A stretch of DNA of 8,310 bases, from positions 1 to 8,310 of the forward strand of contig JAPUJA010000038.1 in the NCBI GenBank assembly GCA_027296525.1, read 5' to 3'. This stretch comes from Pseudomonadota bacterium (GTDB lineage: Bacteria > Pseudomonadota > Alphaproteobacteria > UBA828 > JAPUJA01). Position numbers and translations under genes: made by a program. Shown here in pieces: positions 6,883 to 8,310 of this stretch. How positions within the stretch are numbered: position 1 is the first letter of the stretch; each line of letters opens with the position of its first letter. The notes beneath the pieces were generated by a model. It was given only the letters and a program-made list of their open reading frames with translations, did not search any database and had not been told where the DNA came from.

Positions 6883-7991
6883 CGCGGCGGATCAAACGCC
6901 GGAGCTTTCTCAAGGCGGCGGCAGGGTCGGGCCTTGCGGCGGCGGGCGGATTCGCGACCCCCGCGATCGCCGAAGAACGGCACGAGTGGCGCATGGTGAC
7001 GACATGGATCGCCAACTTCCCCGGCCTCGGCACGGGTGCGAAATTGCTTGCCGATCTCATCGAGCGCGCCTCCGAGGGGCGCATCCGCATCACGGTTTAC
7101 GGCGCGGGCGAAATCGTTCCCGCGCTCGAGGTGATCGGCGCCGTCTCGCGCGGCATCGTCGAGATGGGCCACGGCGCAAGCTACTACTGGAAGGGCAAGG
7201 TTCCGGCCATGCAATATCTGACGGCGGTGCCCTTCGGGCTCACGGCCCAGGAGCAGAACGCCTGGTACCAGTATGGCGGCGGCCAGGAAATCGCCGATCG
7301 GCTCTATGCCGAGCTCGGCTGCAAGTTCTTCCCGTGCGGCAATACCGGCGTTCAGATGGGCGGCTGGTTCAACAAGGAGATCAACTCGATCGAGGATTTC
7401 CGGGGCCTCAAGATGCGCATCCCGGGCTTGGGCGGCGAGGTGGTGAGGGCGGCGGGCGGCGTGCCCGACGACTTCGCGCTCCCCGACATCATGCCGGCGC
7501 TCCAGTCCGGACGCATCGATGCCACCGAATTCGTCGGTCCTTACAATGACTTAGCGGCAGGCTTCTACAAGAGCGCCAAATATTACTACTACCCCGGCTG
7601 GCACGAGCCGGCCACCTGCCTCGACGGCTATGTGAATCTGAAGATCTGGCAGGCGCTCCCCTCCGACCTCAAGGCGATCGTCACGACCGCGAACCGCGCG
7701 GTCAACCAGCTCGTGCTGAGCGAGTTCGTGACCCGCAACAACGCGGCGCTCAACGTCTTGATCGAAGAGCACGGGGTCGAGCTCAAGCGGTTCTCCGATG
7801 AGGTGCTCCAAGCGCTCGGGGCGCTCTCGAGCGAGGTGTTGCAGGATCTGACGGCGGGCGATGCGCCGAGCCGCGAGGTGTTCGAGAGCCTGCTTCGATT
7901 TCGCAAGGACGCGATGCGCTGGTCGACCATATCGGAGAAGACCTATCTCGAGGCCCGCGCGCTGCCCTACCCCTACGGCGAGATCGGCTAG
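6879..7991 (+). CDS. dctP: TRAP transporter substrate-binding protein, TakP-like (DctP family)
   Basis: This is a periplasmic binding protein that delivers organic acids to a DctQ/DctM membrane complex. The N-terminus carries a twin-arginine signal (KRRSFLKAAAG), a hydrophobic stretch and a likely cleavage after TPAIA (about residue 31), so export is probably by Tat. The mature part shows WRMVTTW, a GNTGVQMGGWF segment (154-164), the GLKMRIPG strand (176-183) and DATEFVGPYND (214-224). Relative to the TakP 2-oxo-acid binding protein of Rhodobacter sphaeroides as I recall it, Q159, R180, E217 and E243 match the cation/substrate ligands Q156, R177, E214 and E240 at a constant offset of three, and F218 replaces W215. 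Pyruvate- or 2-oxobutyrate-like ligands, or lactate as in relatives, are therefore likely. The start overlaps the ate stop (ATGA), suggesting translational coupling. Its matching permease gene appears on the opposite strand. Confidence 0.93.
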   Translation: MTRRIKRRSFLKAAAGSGLAAAGGFATPAIAEERHEWRMVTTWIANFPGLGTGAKLLADLIERASEGRIRITVYGAGEIVPALEVIGAVSRGIVEMGHGASYYWKGKVPAMQYLTAVPFGLTAQEQNAWYQYGGGQEIADRLYAELGCKFFPCGNTGVQMGGWFNKEINSIEDFRGLKMRIPGLGGEVVRAAGGVPDDFALPDIMPALQSGRIDATEFVGPYNDLAAGFYKSAKYYYYPGWHEPATCLDGYVNLKIWQALPSDLKAIVTTANRAVNQLVLSEFVTRNNAALNVLIEEHGVELKRFSDEVLQALGALSSEVLQDLTAGDAPSREVFESLLRFRKDAMRWSTISEKTYLEARALPYPYGEIG

Positions 7992-7995
7992 GACC

Positions 7996-8310
7996 TCACC
8001 TCCCGAACAGCACTTCCGGCAGCCAGGTGACGAGCGCGGGAAAGGCCGCGAGCACGCCGAGCGCCGCGATCTGGATCGCGACGAAGGGCGCGACGCCGCG
8101 GTAGATATCGACCGTGCGCACACTCGCGGGCGCGACCGCGCGCAGGTAAAAGAGCGCGAAACCGAAGGGCGGCGTCAGGAAACTCGTCTGGAGGTTGACC
8201 GCGATCATGACCCCGAGCCAGATGGGATCGAGCCCCATGCCGATCAGGATGGGGCCAACGATCGGCACGACGACGAAGATGATCTCGATGAAGTCCAAAA
8301 AGAAGCCGAG
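7996..8310 (-). CDS. dctM: TRAP transporter large permease (DctM), C-terminal part; 5' end outside window
   Basis: The large membrane subunit of TRAP transporters carries the ion-coupled translocation path. The - strand frame is open to the right edge and ends at TGA (complement of 7996-7998), giving the last 104 residues. They include FFLDFIEIIFVVVPIVGPIL, then NLQTSFLTPPFGFALFYLR, which is typical of DctM C-termini, then VDIYRGVAPFVAIQIAAL and a final hydrophobic helix ending LPEVLFGR. A TTG near 8298 is only an internal codon, since family sequence continues upstream. The gene converges on dctP with just 4 bases between the stop codons and no clear terminator. A dctQ or fused QM gene would be expected further right. 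The family call is firm; pairing with the neighbouring dctP is inferred from position. Confidence 0.93.
   Translation of the reverse strand, partial: LGFFLDFIEIIFVVVPIVGPILIGMGLDPIWLGVMIAVNLQTSFLTPPFGFALFYLRAVAPASVRTVDIYRGVAPFVAIQIAALGVLAAFPALVTWLPEVLFGR

Noticed and set aside
7997..8029. CACCT/AGGTG inverted repeat at the dctP/dctM junction as a bidirectional terminator
   Set aside because: Only 5-bp arms with a loop of more than 20 bases, and no T-run on either side.
1..8310. A previously undescribed system, mobile element, defence island or CRISPR array
   Set aside because: Every large frame fits a known family; there are no direct-repeat arrays, transposase genes, integration sites or unexplained gene clusters.

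Overview
This is a GC-rich stretch of bacterial chromosome carrying ordinary housekeeping and transport genes. The organism looks like an alphaproteobacterium, possibly Rhodospirillales-like. The grounds are the style of MotA/MotB, a bacterial-type Ate/Bpt aminoacyl-tRNA-protein transferase, a Tat-exported TakP-like TRAP binding protein, and a possible CtrA-like TTAA-N7-TTcA site upstream of motA. The lineage is inferred from protein style; no rRNA or other marker gene is present. Seven genes lie on the + strand, and one partial gene enters from the right on the - strand.

Left part (1-1959): the C-terminal ~373 residues of a penicillin acylase-family N-terminal-nucleophile amidohydrolase run in from the left edge. 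After 24 bases comes an N-formylglutamate amidohydrolase (HutG-like) that starts at TTG. Both enzymes hydrolyse amide bonds, and they may be co-transcribed.

Middle (1960-4070): a short intergenic region holds a GC-rich hairpin and an AT-rich, promoter-like patch with TTAA motifs. The flagellar stator pair motA-motB follows, separated by 8 bases. Its products form the proton-conducting, peptidoglycan-anchored stator of the flagellar motor.

Right part (4071-8310): an SLC13/DASS-type anion permease with two internal RCK_C (TrkA-C) domains is broken in its reading frame. A clear frame change lies near 5591-5606. A second, opposite change probably lies near 4203-4218, because the first and last parts of the gene share one frame and the middle is in another. 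The permease is followed closely by the Ate/Bpt protein transferase, which overlaps by ATGA a gene for a TakP-like 2-oxo-acid TRAP binding protein (dctP). Facing dctP, with 4 bases between the stop codons, is the 3' end of a TRAP large permease gene (dctM) on the other strand, so this transporter locus is arranged tail-to-tail.

I see no mobile element, CRISPR array, RNA gene or defence system, and nothing that convincingly forms a new system. The points most worth checking are the frame-disrupted permease, with perfect GC-rich palindromes inside it, the convergent TRAP genes, the Trp-to-Phe change in the TRAP binding pocket, and the possible CtrA site.
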